Assembly: GCA_937951615.1 (NCBI GenBank) | Contig: CALFBH010000121.1 | Location: forward strand, 1-64,000 | Direction of reading: 5' to 3' | Length of the DNA stretch: 64,000 nt | Origin: an uncultured Saprospiraceae bacterium | Lineage (GTDB): Bacteria > Bacteroidota > Bacteroidia > Chitinophagales > Saprospiraceae | In this document: positions 1 through 10,114 of the stretch, piece by piece | How positions within the stretch are numbered: the stretch's first letter is position 1 | Layout: the number at the start of each line of letters is the position of its first letter | Program-made: the position numbers and the translations under genes | The notes under the pieces: generated by a model | What the model was told of the DNA's origin: nothing | The model's database searches: none | The model's input: the letters and a program-made list of their open reading frames with translations, nothing else

Positions 1-121
1 CTAAGCGCACTAAGAAACACTAAAACTAACCAGATAAAAAGAACACAAAGGAAAATTCATTCGTGTTCTTTACGCTATACAAGCCGATGGCTATCGGCTT
101 CATGTCCTTTAGTGCGCTTAG
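1..121. repeat. Nested inverted-repeat element at the left window edge
   Basis: The 13-mer CTAAGCGCACTAA at 1-13 has its exact reverse complement at 109-121. Inside it are a GAACAC/GTGTTC pair (41-46 and 62-67) and a perfect hairpin AAGCCGAT-ggct-ATCGGCTT (81-100). No coding potential is seen. The motif around 'cttagtggttaaaaa' recurs near 48140, so this is probably one copy of a dispersed intergenic repeat. The rest up to 354 holds only a small TTGAC/GTCAA hairpin near 281-295. Confidence 0.6.
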
Positions 122-354
122 TGGTTTAAAAAATATTTTTATGCGATTGCCATATTCTTTTAGCTTAATCGCTTATACTAAGCCAAACAATTAAGCTAAT
201 TTTGCTATTGCTTGACTTCGGAAGAACAAAAACAGTAAGTGCTTGGACTCAACTAAACGCCACTTTCAATTTATATAATTGACTTATTGTCAATAGTTTT
301 TTGAATTTGAATTTGACGTTTGGATTTGTATTTCCACTAAATAGAACAAAAAGT

Positions 355-678
355 ATGAAAAAGAAAACAGAAAAACCATCAGCAGAAGCGAAAGCACTGT
401 CGCTTTTTTTAATGGCTTATAAAACGATCAACCCAATTTATAAAGAGAAAGCTAAACGTATTAATAAGCAGTGGGACCAGGTGGGATTAAACCTATTAAG
501 TAGGGCAGATTACATGGCAGAGGTGAAAGATATGTTATCATCGTATGGTGGTTATTCAGAAGTTGTAGAGAAAACAGTTCGGTATTACATTGAAAAGACG
601 GGCGAATGGAAATTGAAGGGTAATGACAAATATTGCCTAGACGCTAAGAAAATTGCGGATAAGATATTGAAGAAGTAG
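355..678 (+). CDS. Small hypothetical protein, helical and basic
   Basis: A 107-residue protein that I do not recognise. It is rich in Lys and Glu, looks entirely alpha-helical and has no signal peptide or membrane segment. The frame stays open upstream to a TTG at 301, but that extension lies in a dispersed intergenic repeat (also found near 48630-48660), so the ATG at 355 is the better start. It lies 41 bp upstream of the pseudouridine-synthase fragment on the same strand and may be cotranscribed with it. Function unknown. Confidence 0.6.
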   Translation: MKKKTEKPSAEAKALSLFLMAYKTINPIYKEKAKRINKQWDQVGLNLLSRADYMAEVKDMLSSYGGYSEVVEKTVRYYIEKTGEWKLKGNDKYCLDAKKIADKILKK

Positions 679-719
679 CCAGACAATTTATTTTTTGATG
701 TGAAGGCATTCAGCCTATA

Positions 720-1481
720 ATGAGAATGGACAAGCAACTAATCTTTAACTTTAAAACGGATATATCCGAGATTAATGTTCCGGTGAAACTCAACAATCCA
801 TTCGGGGAACATGTTCCTGAAATTTCAAGAATAGCGGCGAAGGAATTTCAAAAATTCATTGCCTTAGAATCTCAAAAATGGAAGTATGATTTTCGTGTTC
901 AAAAAGGGAAAATGTTTGGCGTTCTTGTGGTGCAAGAAAAAGACCATGCGTATCATTATTTAGGAACAGCTTCAGGGAAATTGCCAGGAGATGCAAAATG
1001 CAACAAATTTGTTCCTTCAATATTTGATGATTCTGTAGGGGACTTTTTTATTAATAAAGGCATGACAGAGTTGACTGAAATCGGCAGTCAAATTAAAAAG
1101 ACCAATAATCCGGCTGAAATTATTTTTCTAAAAGAAAAAAGGAAGAAAAAATCAATTGCCTTGCAACAACGACTTTTTGAAAATTATCGTTTTGTAAATC
1201 TTTCGGGAAAGGAGAAAAACCTATTGGAAATATTTAAGGATTCGTCAAATGGAACTCCTCCATCAGCAGCCGGTGAATGCGCTGCTCCTAAACTACTGCA
1301 ATATGCCATTAAACACCAATTAAAACCAATCGCTTTGACAGAATTTTGGTGGGGAAATCCTACCAAAGAAAAAGAACATAATGTTTTCTACCCAGCCTGC
1401 AAAAATAAATGCCGACCAATTTTAGAATACATGCTGGAAGATACAGCGTTGTTTATCAGATGCATAGATTCCTTACGTTAA
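720..1481 (+). CDS. Stand-alone N-terminal domain of a Bacteroidota RluA-type pseudouridine synthase
   Basis: The 253 residues match, from memory, the N-terminal half of the long (about 550 aa) RluA-family pseudouridine synthases of Bacteroidota. Visible landmarks are GKMFGVLVV (about 64-72), SGKL and FVPSIFD (85-103), SIALQQRLFENY (about 145-156), GECAAPKLLQYA (about 185-196), the EFWWGNP motif (about 208-214) and YPACKNKC (about 224-231). The catalytic half with the HRLD motif is missing: the frame stops soon after CRPILEYMLE and a terminator follows. Either the gene was truncated or this is a free-standing version of the accessory domain. The whole visible domain is intact, so the protein may be made. 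Catalysis is not expected. Confidence 0.65.
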   Translation: MRMDKQLIFNFKTDISEINVPVKLNNPFGEHVPEISRIAAKEFQKFIALESQKWKYDFRVQKGKMFGVLVVQEKDHAYHYLGTASGKLPGDAKCNKFVPSIFDDSVGDFFINKGMTELTEIGSQIKKTNNPAEIIFLKEKRKKKSIALQQRLFENYRFVNLSGKEKNLLEIFKDSSNGTPPSAAGECAAPKLLQYAIKHQLKPIALTEFWWGNPTKEKEHNVFYPACKNKCRPILEYMLEDTALFIRCIDSLR

Positions 1482-1505
1482 AGAAAAATCCAATACGGAG
1501 CTGAA

Positions 1506-1546
1506 CGAATAAGAGCTGTTTCTTTTATAGAAACAGCTCTTATTCG
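1506..1546. terminator. Bidirectional terminator hairpin
   Basis: A perfect 18-bp stem (CGAATAAGAGCTGTTTCT and its reverse complement) around a 5-nt loop sits between the plus-strand gene ending at 1481 and the minus-strand sprA ending at 1599. It can serve both. Confidence 0.8.
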
Positions 1547-1598
1547 ATATTCAATTACTGATTAGATCAATCACAAATTAGCATAAGCAATCACTACA

Positions 1599-4500
1599 TT
1601 ACTGCGCCAGCGAGAAGCGAATCGTCACCCCACCCTGCGTATTCGTAATCGGGAAGGATGCCGAAGTGGCTGGAATCGTGCGACTGCGGTCGAAGAACAA
1701 ACGGACATTCACAAACTTATTGACGGCATAATCAATAGACGGTGAAATACGGATGATTTTCGAGCCACGTGTAGCGATGGCTTGTTCCTGATCGAGCAGG
1801 TGATTGATTGTTTTGTCATCGCGATAAGAGAAGTCGAATTTGAAATTCAAATCATTCTCCAATTCATTCGTTTTCTTCTTGTCCTTGCCTTGTCCGACGC
1901 TGAATTTGAAAGGCAGTTTAAAACCTTTCACACGATAGCCGATACCTATTGTATATTCTTCACTATTCGTTTCTGAAAGCTGATAATCTGTGAAACTCAT
2001 GGCGAGGTTACGACTCTTATTCCAGTTGAAACGGGCCGTCAGGTCATTTTTGAAACGCATGTCCACACCAATCAGTGGGGCAAATTGTTCATTGATGACC
2101 AAATCAGGAATTTCGTAAGTCGAATAATAATTCAGCGTATTTTCATTGTACAAACGTTCCTGGAAATCCAAATCCGTAGCAAAGCTATTCATACCCAAAG
2201 TCGACGTATAACTGTGCGAAATACTCACGCTGGCAAACAAGTCTTTGAACATATCAATCTTGCTCAGTCCATTATAAGTCAGTCGCCAGTTGGGGCGTGG
2301 CAATACATTGGCAATTTTAAGCGGGAAAGAAGCTGCATCTTTACCCGTATAAGCCGCCAGGAAAGCCGGAATCAATACATCCTGCTGATAGCGTCCGTAG
2401 TATTCGGCGTATTCTTCTCCATCCAATGGATGCGTATCTCCTGTACCTACACGACCATCCAGTTCGGCAAGGCGCTGAGAAATAACGGGGCGATTATTCT
2501 CAAATTCTTTAAATGTTTTCGCCAGATCATCTGTTGTTGTCCCTCTAAACATGGTGCGTAGCGTATAGTAAGACATATTCAAACTACCCGCATCAAAAGC
2601 ATTCAGGTGTTCAAACTCGCCACCTTCTTCGGCTACTTTGAAGTATTCCGAGTGGTTTTTGGAGTAGGCGCGATTGGCATCTACATCCACACGGAAATCC
2701 TTGAAAGGCTCCAGTGTTACCTTACCATCGTAGGACTGTGTATAGTTATTCAAAACCTGTTGATTCAGATAAATATCACTAGTGATCCAGCCCTCTGTAG
2801 CGGCCTTATCGAGCCAGGCGTAAGAGCCTCCAGACCCGAAAGTATTGAAATACGGTTGGCGTAAGCCAAATACATAATCCCACCCCGGACGACTGAAATC
2901 ATTATTTTGTCCGAACAAGCGCGTTTCATCTTCATAACCTGGCAAGACAGAGGAGTAGTTTTCAGAGAAAGAGAGTCTTGCTTTACGAACAGTCATCAAA
3001 GGTCTGATAATGATGCGCTCAATCATCGTTGGCTCACGATCTTTTTTCACTTTTGCTGCTTTGCCCAATACACCATCGGCTGCACCATCCGTCCCTTTAT
3101 TTTTTCCACCAGGTCTGTTGCCTTTGCCCTTGCCTTTACCTTTTGAATCTGTACCGGCATCGTCTTTTCCTCCTTTCACTATATCTTTATCTCTTCCGCC
3201 GCCTTTCTTGTCAGGTCTACTTCCTTTACCATCTAAACCAACTTTACCGCCTCTGTCGCCTTTGCTATCTCCTCCACGCCCATCTTTTCCGCCTTTCGAA
3301 TTCTTCTTAGGCTTGCTGTTGATTTTTTTCAGGTATTTTGACTTATTATATAATTTGGTAAAATCAAGATCAGCATTGACCTGACGATTTTGGCTGTTTT
3401 GTATTGTATTGGCAAGGTTCTCCACATTCAAACTGGCACGATTCCAGTCGTAAGTAGAGCTGTATTGTGCTTTGATTTGTGTCCAGTCTACCAAAGGAAT
3501 TTGTTTGGTCGGCAGGGTATAGCTGAGATTGAGTCCCTGATTATAATGCTTGTTCCGACCAAAGTCGCGGAAGCTGGTCATAATATCTTCCTTGCGGTCT
3601 TCCTTGCTAAGTCGATCGGGCAGACCAGTGGCAGGATTCAATATTGGGAAGCCATCCTCATCAAGCGCAATTTCAGGTCGCTCATCAATCACTGCATTAT
3701 TGACTGCATTGAAGCCCATGGTCAGTCCTTTGGATAAATTCCATTGAAGCCCGTAGGCTCTGTCCCAGGTAAAGCGTTTATCAAAATAGGTGTCATTTAG
3801 CGGATCGCCAAAGCGATAGCTGACTTCACCAAACTGTCGGTTGATGTCGTTGCGGACATTGATGGAATTTGGAATAGGATTAAAATTAAACTCTCGTATC
3901 AGTCCCAGCCATTTTGATTTTGCTTTCATTTTTTTGAATGGCGCAATTGGTTGTAACTGACTGGCATAACTATAATCTACTGAACCGCGATAGCGTTTAA
4001 TCTCATCATTTCTAATTGTAGGGTCACGCTTGATCGTGCGGTCGTAGGCATAAGTCAGGCTTAGATTTTCGACATCCCAGGGCATGGGTTTTCGATCTGA
4101 CTTCGTCCGTTCTTTGCGTACATTGGTAAAGTTGAAACCTCGAATCGAGGTATAATCATTGGCAGCATTTCGTATAGAATCGCGGTCAGCCGGATCCGTA
4201 GTTTCCAGTACTTCTTTTAGTTTTAAATCAAGTTGATAAGGATCAAATTCAGGCGATTCTACTGTGGTAGAATATTGTGCATAAAACGGCACACGAATAC
4301 CTGAATTTTTTGGAAAAAATTTGCCCAGTTCAAGCGTTGTTGCGAAGTCATATTGTGTAATAGATTCCATAGCACGCTGTTGCACTTTCTCTTCCAGCCC
4401 ACCAAAACCTATACTGCTGTAATTGGTAGAAGCAGTGAAATTACCAAAGTCGGCCATTTGGACATCCAGACGAGCAAGACCAGCAACACCACTTTTTTCA

Positions 4501-7500
4501 TCGAGTCCGCTGAGGCGCAACTCATTCAGCCAAACTTCTGCGCACACATTATCGGCGTCGGTGTTATTACGTAAGCCAATCATCACGCCTTTTACATAAC
4601 CCAAATCTGGATTACCAATGACAGAAACTTCATTGTCTGCATCATCAGGGTCGGTAATGGTATATTTATCAGAGGTGGGGGAGCCATCTGCATTTCGTTG
4701 TTTCTTTACGTCGCGCATCAGTTCCAGCGGGAAGTCGAAACGGTTGTCTTCCAGCCAAACAGCTTCTTGCGATTCTATACTGTAATTTTCTGTGCCTAGC
4801 GCATTGGTGTCACTGGGCAATAAGGGTATTTCGTATTCATAATAATTATTTTCAAAATCACTACCGATTCTAAGGAAAACAGAAATTTCGCCTGGCTCAA
4901 ACTCGGTCAGATCAGCAGACTGGGCATGAACAAACATTTTGAGTCGTTCATAAGTCCGCATATCCAGGTTGATGATTTTGTAAACGGCTCGTGCATCCCC
5001 AGCTTTCAGGTTGCAGACATTGAGTGCCATCGACTGTTCATTTTGCAGGGCATTGGTGTATGTACCCAGTGAGTTTTCCCGCTCAATGCCTGGAGGCAGT
5101 ACATAAGGGAAGGGCGTAGCACCACTGTTCTCCTCAATATTTACGGCAGTAACATCAAAAAGTGTTGGATCACTAGGATCAGTAATTGGGCCAATACCTG
5201 CGCCTGCAAGATCACGAAGATAGCGTCTCCACTGGTTGCGCACCAATTGTAAACGAGCGAAACGCATGACAACAGGGGCTTGGAAATCCGTCAGGTACAT
5301 TCGCATAAAGCGAATAGAACGAAAATCCTGAATACTGCCTTCTTTGCCCGTAAACTCTTCGACTGGAATTTTATATTGATACCATTTCCAACCATTGGTC
5401 ATCTCTACTTCATCTACCATAAACTGGCTGGGCGTTACACCGCCTGTGCCATCGGGCATGATTGGAATTTTATATTCAAAATAAGCTTCTTTCTCATTCA
5501 GTGTGTTGTCTCTATTGATATCCTCTGAATCGGGAACATTAGTAGCAGATGAGTTTAGCCCCTGATTATTCTGGGTATCACTATCTGTCCCCTGCGAGTT
5601 GCCCTGTGGGTTATTGAATCTGTCATAACGCTGAAGGGTAGGGGTAGAGTTGGGATCATCTATCGGTCCATAAGAGACATCTCTGTGATACAAATAATTA
5701 TCATTCGCGGGGTCGGTTTCTATTGCACTGACTAAATTTGGAGCGAAGGTGCCTAACTTATCGAGGTAGTCGGCATACTGTTCTGCTTCACCTTCATCAT
5801 CAAAGCCGTCCAGTCCCAAATCCTGTGCATCGCGAATGGCTGGGTCATTATCAAATGCATTGGTAATCGCCTGTACACGTGGAATGCGCGACCATGCAGT
5901 GGTATCTGTACGCGTTTCTGCGTTGGGAGAGGGGAGTCCGTTTTCAAAGAATTTACGCGAATCACGTAGTACATCTTCCGAGACTGTACCGAGATTCATA
6001 TACATATTACCACCAGTGCCGCCTGCATTATCAATAAATGGACTCAGTACCCAAAATTCGACAAATTCAATATTGGCTGCCTGAAAATCATTGGTTTGGA
6101 GACTACGCATAATACCACCCCAACGACTTGCTGGGTCATTCAATTCACCAGTTGCAGGGTTGATACCAGCGGAAACCATCGTACCATCATCTGCCATACC
6201 ATCTACATCAAAGTTGTAAGGACCCCGTCGGCTTGGATTATAAGCAAGGTCAAAAGTAAATAATCCGATATTCTGTAAACCTGTCTGATTGTCCTGTCTG
6301 TTGGGGAAAATATCCTGCTCGCTGAACTGAGCAACATAAGGATTGGTTCCTTCCTGGCGCAAAGTCGGGTCAATTCTATACCAATTCATTTTGGCGCGAT
6401 TAAATCCATTCGCCAGATCATTAATGCGTTGCGATTCCTGAAAATCGGAAGGCGTACTGGCTAGCAACCAGGCTGTGGTTGGTGTTCGCAGGTCAAAATT
6501 ACTAGAAGCACCTTCAAAGTCGTCCAGATATACTGTTCCGCCTCTGTCTTCACTTTGATCGACACTGTTGAGGGCTTTGGCGTGTCCGGGACGGAGCGCG
6601 GCACCTTCAGCAGTGAAAGAAATTTGTGAAGCTTCTTTTGTTTGTAATAAAGGTAATTTATCAATAAACTTAGTGACCCAGGGCGCTTCTTTACTGTACT
6701 GAATATCGAGTCCGTAAATACTGTTGGAAATCGGATCATCGCCGATATTTACTTTTTGTGTAAACGGGCGTTCCGAAACGTGCATAAATGTACCACCGAT
6801 ATTAAAATTCTCAGATATTTCGTAGTCCAGTCTTGTACCATACATGGTCTTAGTCTGGAAACCAAACAGCGTATTGTCTTCATAAGATACATCGACTGGC
6901 AAACCGGAATTGAGGATGGCATCATTCAGGATTTTTACCCGACCGATATTATAATCTACATCATAATCAACGCCCTCTGTGAGTTGCTGTCCTCCTGCTT
7001 TGACGGTTACGGAGCCACGCGGGATATTGAAAGCACCAAGAGAAATTTCGGAAGAAACACTCGACTTGTATGTTCCTTTGATTATGAAGCGGTTAAATTC
7101 TGGAAATTCCCGTGCTTCGGTGATGGTATTCCTGTAAAGTTGTGGGTACTGGTATTTGGCAAGAGCGGCATCGTCAATGACGCCTGTTACTCGGTCGGTA
7201 AATACTGGCACAAGGGAAGAGCCAAAAGGTTCTAATACTGGAAAAATCACCCGTCCGTTTTGAGGATTGATGGTTAGCCCTGGCACAAAATCAAATCGTC
7301 CATCAGCGAAAGGGTCACTTGTACTGTTGAGGTTGTCGAGATTCAAGAGGGTAATGATATTGCGTCCTGCATTTGGGCCTTCTGGGAGAGAGCGAATAAA
7401 TCCTCCACCTGGATCCTGATAAAATACATCCAGCTTGAAATCCTGTGGATTGACCTGATAAGCACCAATAGAGTACACATTTTTCATCATCAAATCCCAA

Positions 7501-9092
7501 ATCGGCAAGCTTGTAGTTTGCGAGGCACTTTTCAGCATCTTTACAAACATGACATTGAGTGTATCTGCATCAGTAGGTAGGTCATTGGTAAATTCTCCTA
7601 CCTGATTTACTTCTCCATTATACGTATATTCGTAAGCCACGCCCAATACTTCGTCTGGCTGTAGGGTGAGATTCAGCGAGATATAGCCAAGATCTGGGTG
7701 ATAGGTATATTCAGAAGAGGAGAGAATACGCGCCCGTACTTTTTCAAAATCTTCTCCCTGACTCAGTCCAAAAGCAGAACTTTGCAGGGTCGAAACTGCA
7801 TTATCAAGGTCGCGTACATTATCGTTTGAATTGAGTTCATCGTAGAGTCCGTTGGCATCATTGGCAGGTAGCCCAACTGTAGTACTGCCTAATACTGGAT
7901 GGACAGGAAGGCTAGGTGGATTAAAAGATGGATTATTGACGGTGTTATTACCAACCTTGTCTCCATTTGGTTCTCCAAGATCCATTAAGGCAACAATATC
8001 CCGTACATCTTCTGTGGCATTCCGAGTATTGGTGACCCAGACTTCCATTTTTGTGATTTTAAACAGGGTATTGATTTGTGGAAGATTTTCTAATGCCCGC
8101 TCATAGTCATTTCGATTATAATGCGACAGGAAGAAGTGGCGATTTTCGTCGTACTGATCGGCAGCAATTTCAAAATCCTGTAATTGTGTGCCGCCCTGTA
8201 TTTGTACATTTTCCCGTTTCGATTTTTTCTGAGAGGCAATGGCAGAAACAGATAATCGTCCAAATCGCAAATCTGTTTTAATACCAAACAAACTCTGGCT
8301 GCCCTGAATAAGGCTACTGCGTAGTGGCAGACTCACATTACCTGCTTCTATTTTCTGGATAATCTCGTCTTCTGAACCCGCATATTCCAGTTTCATCTGA
8401 TTATCAAAATCGAAAGTTGCCTGTGTATTATAATTGGTGCCAAGGTTCAGTTTGTCTCCAATTTTACCAATGACATTCATCTGAATAGCCATGTCGAAAT
8501 CAAATCCACCCTGCTTGCGCTGACGTTCTGTGAGGATAGGATTTTCTACATTCTGATAATCAACTCCGAAGGTCAGGTCAATATTTCCCTGTGGTCGAAT
8601 ATCTACTTCATTGCCACCAAAAAGCCTGTCGATGAGGGAATTGCGAATCTCTTCCTTGTATTTTTCAATTGGATCCTTCTTGCTGCTGCCAGAAAGCGAG
8701 AAACTTTCGGATAGTTGCTGAAGATAGTTGCTTTGCTCATTTTCGGCACTCCATTCCATGTACTCTTCAAAGGTCATGTAAGTAGGCGGGCGATAATTGG
8801 CATCCCCGATTTTTTCCGTGATGATATAATAACCCGTTTCAGGATCATAGGTGACATCTGTAGTGATAGCTGGTGGGTCTTCCAGATCAAAAGGGTTGGC
8901 AGGGCCATCGTCCATGATTGCGTTTTCATCACGATCTTCGATAGGGGGCAGGGTGTCTCCCTGCATGAGAAACGTATTATCAAAGCTAAGTAAAGGGTCG
9001 TCAATGTTAAGTCCGGTACCAAAGTTTGCCCAGAGGGTACTGGTCATGCAGCCCAGAAAAAGGGCGGCAGTCAGGATCAATCTATTCGTCAT
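1599..9092 (-). CDS. sprA: T9SS outer-membrane translocon SprA (Sov)
   Basis: At 2497 residues this matches the SprA/Sov family, the very large outer-membrane barrel through which type IX secretion cargo leaves the cell. A signal peptide (about 1-22, hydrophobic core ILTAALFLGCM) is followed by a long protein of repeated beta-strand segments, such as LNLGTNYNTQATFDFDNQ near 215-235, and it ends in an outer-membrane-type strand (GGVTIRFSLAQ). Flavobacterial SprA is about 2400 residues; part of the extra length is a Lys/Gly/Asp low-complexity insert at about 1918-2005. Four cargo-type proteins with T9SS sorting domains are encoded elsewhere in the window. ruvA lies 428 bp upstream on the same strand. 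Identification is based on size and recognised sequence. Confidence 0.93.
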   Translation of the reverse strand: MTNRLILTAALFLGCMTSTLWANFGTGLNIDDPLLSFDNTFLMQGDTLPPIEDRDENAIMDDGPANPFDLEDPPAITTDVTYDPETGYYIITEKIGDANYRPPTYMTFEEYMEWSAENEQSNYLQQLSESFSLSGSSKKDPIEKYKEEIRNSLIDRLFGGNEVDIRPQGNIDLTFGVDYQNVENPILTERQRKQGGFDFDMAIQMNVIGKIGDKLNLGTNYNTQATFDFDNQMKLEYAGSEDEIIQKIEAGNVSLPLRSSLIQGSQSLFGIKTDLRFGRLSVSAIASQKKSKRENVQIQGGTQLQDFEIAADQYDENRHFFLSHYNRNDYERALENLPQINTLFKITKMEVWVTNTRNATEDVRDIVALMDLGEPNGDKVGNNTVNNPSFNPPSLPVHPVLGSTTVGLPANDANGLYDELNSNDNVRDLDNAVSTLQSSAFGLSQGEDFEKVRARILSSSEYTYHPDLGYISLNLTLQPDEVLGVAYEYTYNGEVNQVGEFTNDLPTDADTLNVMFVKMLKSASQTTSLPIWDLMMKNVYSIGAYQVNPQDFKLDVFYQDPGGGFIRSLPEGPNAGRNIITLLNLDNLNSTSDPFADGRFDFVPGLTINPQNGRVIFPVLEPFGSSLVPVFTDRVTGVIDDAALAKYQYPQLYRNTITEAREFPEFNRFIIKGTYKSSVSSEISLGAFNIPRGSVTVKAGGQQLTEGVDYDVDYNIGRVKILNDAILNSGLPVDVSYEDNTLFGFQTKTMYGTRLDYEISENFNIGGTFMHVSERPFTQKVNIGDDPISNSIYGLDIQYSKEAPWVTKFIDKLPLLQTKEASQISFTAEGAALRPGHAKALNSVDQSEDRGGTVYLDDFEGASSNFDLRTPTTAWLLASTPSDFQESQRINDLANGFNRAKMNWYRIDPTLRQEGTNPYVAQFSEQDIFPNRQDNQTGLQNIGLFTFDLAYNPSRRGPYNFDVDGMADDGTMVSAGINPATGELNDPASRWGGIMRSLQTNDFQAANIEFVEFWVLSPFIDNAGGTGGNMYMNLGTVSEDVLRDSRKFFENGLPSPNAETRTDTTAWSRIPRVQAITNAFDNDPAIRDAQDLGLDGFDDEGEAEQYADYLDKLGTFAPNLVSAIETDPANDNYLYHRDVSYGPIDDPNSTPTLQRYDRFNNPQGNSQGTDSDTQNNQGLNSSATNVPDSEDINRDNTLNEKEAYFEYKIPIMPDGTGGVTPSQFMVDEVEMTNGWKWYQYKIPVEEFTGKEGSIQDFRSIRFMRMYLTDFQAPVVMRFARLQLVRNQWRRYLRDLAGAGIGPITDPSDPTLFDVTAVNIEENSGATPFPYVLPPGIERENSLGTYTNALQNEQSMALNVCNLKAGDARAVYKIINLDMRTYERLKMFVHAQSADLTEFEPGEISVFLRIGSDFENNYYEYEIPLLPSDTNALGTENYSIESQEAVWLEDNRFDFPLELMRDVKKQRNADGSPTSDKYTITDPDDADNEVSVIGNPDLGYVKGVMIGLRNNTDADNVCAEVWLNELRLSGLDEKSGVAGLARLDVQMADFGNFTASTNYSSIGFGGLEEKVQQRAMESITQYDFATTLELGKFFPKNSGIRVPFYAQYSTTVESPEFDPYQLDLKLKEVLETTDPADRDSIRNAANDYTSIRGFNFTNVRKERTKSDRKPMPWDVENLSLTYAYDRTIKRDPTIRNDEIKRYRGSVDYSYASQLQPIAPFKKMKAKSKWLGLIREFNFNPIPNSINVRNDINRQFGEVSYRFGDPLNDTYFDKRFTWDRAYGLQWNLSKGLTMGFNAVNNAVIDERPEIALDEDGFPILNPATGLPDRLSKEDRKEDIMTSFRDFGRNKHYNQGLNLSYTLPTKQIPLVDWTQIKAQYSSTYDWNRASLNVENLANTIQNSQNRQVNADLDFTKLYNKSKYLKKINSKPKKNSKGGKDGRGGDSKGDRGGKVGLDGKGSRPDKKGGGRDKDIVKGGKDDAGTDSKGKGKGKGNRPGGKNKGTDGAADGVLGKAAKVKKDREPTMIERIIIRPLMTVRKARLSFSENYSSVLPGYEDETRLFGQNNDFSRPGWDYVFGLRQPYFNTFGSGGSYAWLDKAATEGWITSDIYLNQQVLNNYTQSYDGKVTLEPFKDFRVDVDANRAYSKNHSEYFKVAEEGGEFEHLNAFDAGSLNMSYYTLRTMFRGTTTDDLAKTFKEFENNRPVISQRLAELDGRVGTGDTHPLDGEEYAEYYGRYQQDVLIPAFLAAYTGKDAASFPLKIANVLPRPNWRLTYNGLSKIDMFKDLFASVSISHSYTSTLGMNSFATDLDFQERLYNENTLNYYSTYEIPDLVINEQFAPLIGVDMRFKNDLTARFNWNKSRNLAMSFTDYQLSETNSEEYTIGIGYRVKGFKLPFKFSVGQGKDKKKTNELENDLNFKFDFSYRDDKTINHLLDQEQAIATRGSKIIRISPSIDYAVNKFVNVRLFFDRSRTIPATSASFPITNTQGGVTIRFSLAQ

Positions 9093-9520
9093 ATTTGCGA
9101 TAAATTTCTATAAAAAGTACTTTTGCATATTCATAGTGATAAACAGGCAAAAAGTACGTGTTTTGTTTTCTGAATAAACATAAAAATCACCCGTCGAATT
9201 GTATGTTTTGTATAAACAATTGACAATGTGAGAATTAAGCGCCTTTCGGCGGTTCATGTTAATTTTAAAATACAGTGTAGAGTTTTACCTCATAGGCAAT
9301 TTGGTAACTGGTTTATTAAGTGATTGGTGATTTGGTATTTTGCTTCGCAAAATTCTTATCTACTCATTCACTTTATAATGACGAATATTTTTATAAAAAA
9401 GTCAAAGTAAATTGCTGTAAAACAGCTTGCTTACTTTTTACTCTATTTCTAACATATTCCGTTCAAAACTTATTGTTCTTGTACGGATTTTTACTGTTAA
9501 AGTTTTATCTGTCTGTACGA
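9093..9520. other. Intergenic region between ruvA and sprA
   Basis: This 428-bp A/T-rich gap holds no convincing gene. It contains a small CGCCtttcGGCG hairpin near 9240-9252 and, near 9338, the palindrome TTTTGCTTCGCAAAA, which recurs in variant forms near 18283, 27368, 32490 and 36753. It presumably contains the sprA promoter, but I could not find a clean TAnnTTTG box. Confidence 0.5.
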
Positions 9521-10114
9521 TTAACTCAAATTTTTCAAAGCCAACTTGATTAGTGTTTCTGAATTGGGGACTGCTGTGTTTTCTTTCAACACTTTATTCA
9601 GTACTTTTTGCACCCGTATTCTGTTAAACCCTAACGTTGTGAGGGCTGATAACGCTTCTTCTCTAAACTTATTATTTCCAGCAATCGGCAAGACTAGATT
9701 ACCTTCACCCGAGTCTTTCATCAACTTGTCTTTCAAATCAAGAATGAGCCTTTTGGCTGTTTTAGGACCAATGCCTTTTACGCCATTCAGGGTACGAACA
9801 TCTTCTGAAATAATAGCTGTACGGGCCTCTTGTGGCGTGATGGAAGATAGCAAAATTCGAGCCGTATTTGGCCCGATTCCAGATACGGATATGAGTTTGA
9901 TAAATAAATCCCGTTCTGTTTCTTCACTAAAGCCATATAAGGTCTGTCCATCTTCTTTGACGTGAAAATAGGTCAGCAGTTGCACACTCACATTAGTTTC
10001 AATTTTTGAATAGGTGTAAAGGCTGATGTTGATATGGTAGCCTATGCCGCCTGCTTCTATAATGACATAGGTAGGTGTTTTGTGGGTGATTGGGCCTTTT
10101 ACGTATGCAATCAT
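9521..10114 (-). CDS. ruvA: Holliday junction DNA helicase subunit RuvA
   Basis: This 197-residue protein has normal RuvA length. It binds the four-way junction and recruits the RuvB motor for branch migration in recombinational repair. An N-terminal OB-fold (about 1-62, MIAYVKGPITHKTPTYVIIE) is followed by helix-hairpin-helix motifs (ISVSGIGPNTARILL about 72-86 and LNGVKGIGPKTAKRLIL about 107-123) and a C-terminal three-helix domain (about 150-197, ALSALTTLGF) that would contact RuvB. ruvB and ruvC are not in this window. The gene stands upstream of sprA with no evident functional link. Confidence 0.95.
   Translation of the reverse strand: MIAYVKGPITHKTPTYVIIEAGGIGYHINISLYTYSKIETNVSVQLLTYFHVKEDGQTLYGFSEETERDLFIKLISVSGIGPNTARILLSSITPQEARTAIISEDVRTLNGVKGIGPKTAKRLILDLKDKLMKDSGEGNLVLPIAGNNKFREEALSALTTLGFNRIRVQKVLNKVLKENTAVPNSETLIKLALKNLS

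Noticed and set aside
3010-3384. Open frames of 60-160 codons on the plus strand opposite sprA
   Set aside because: They are antisense shadows of the sprA reading frame, including its low-complexity segment; none shows a recognisable domain or start region.
9093-9180. sprA promoter box near 9150
   Set aside because: The closest minus-strand match, TACTTTTTG, has one base too many for TAnnTTTG, so I did not list it.
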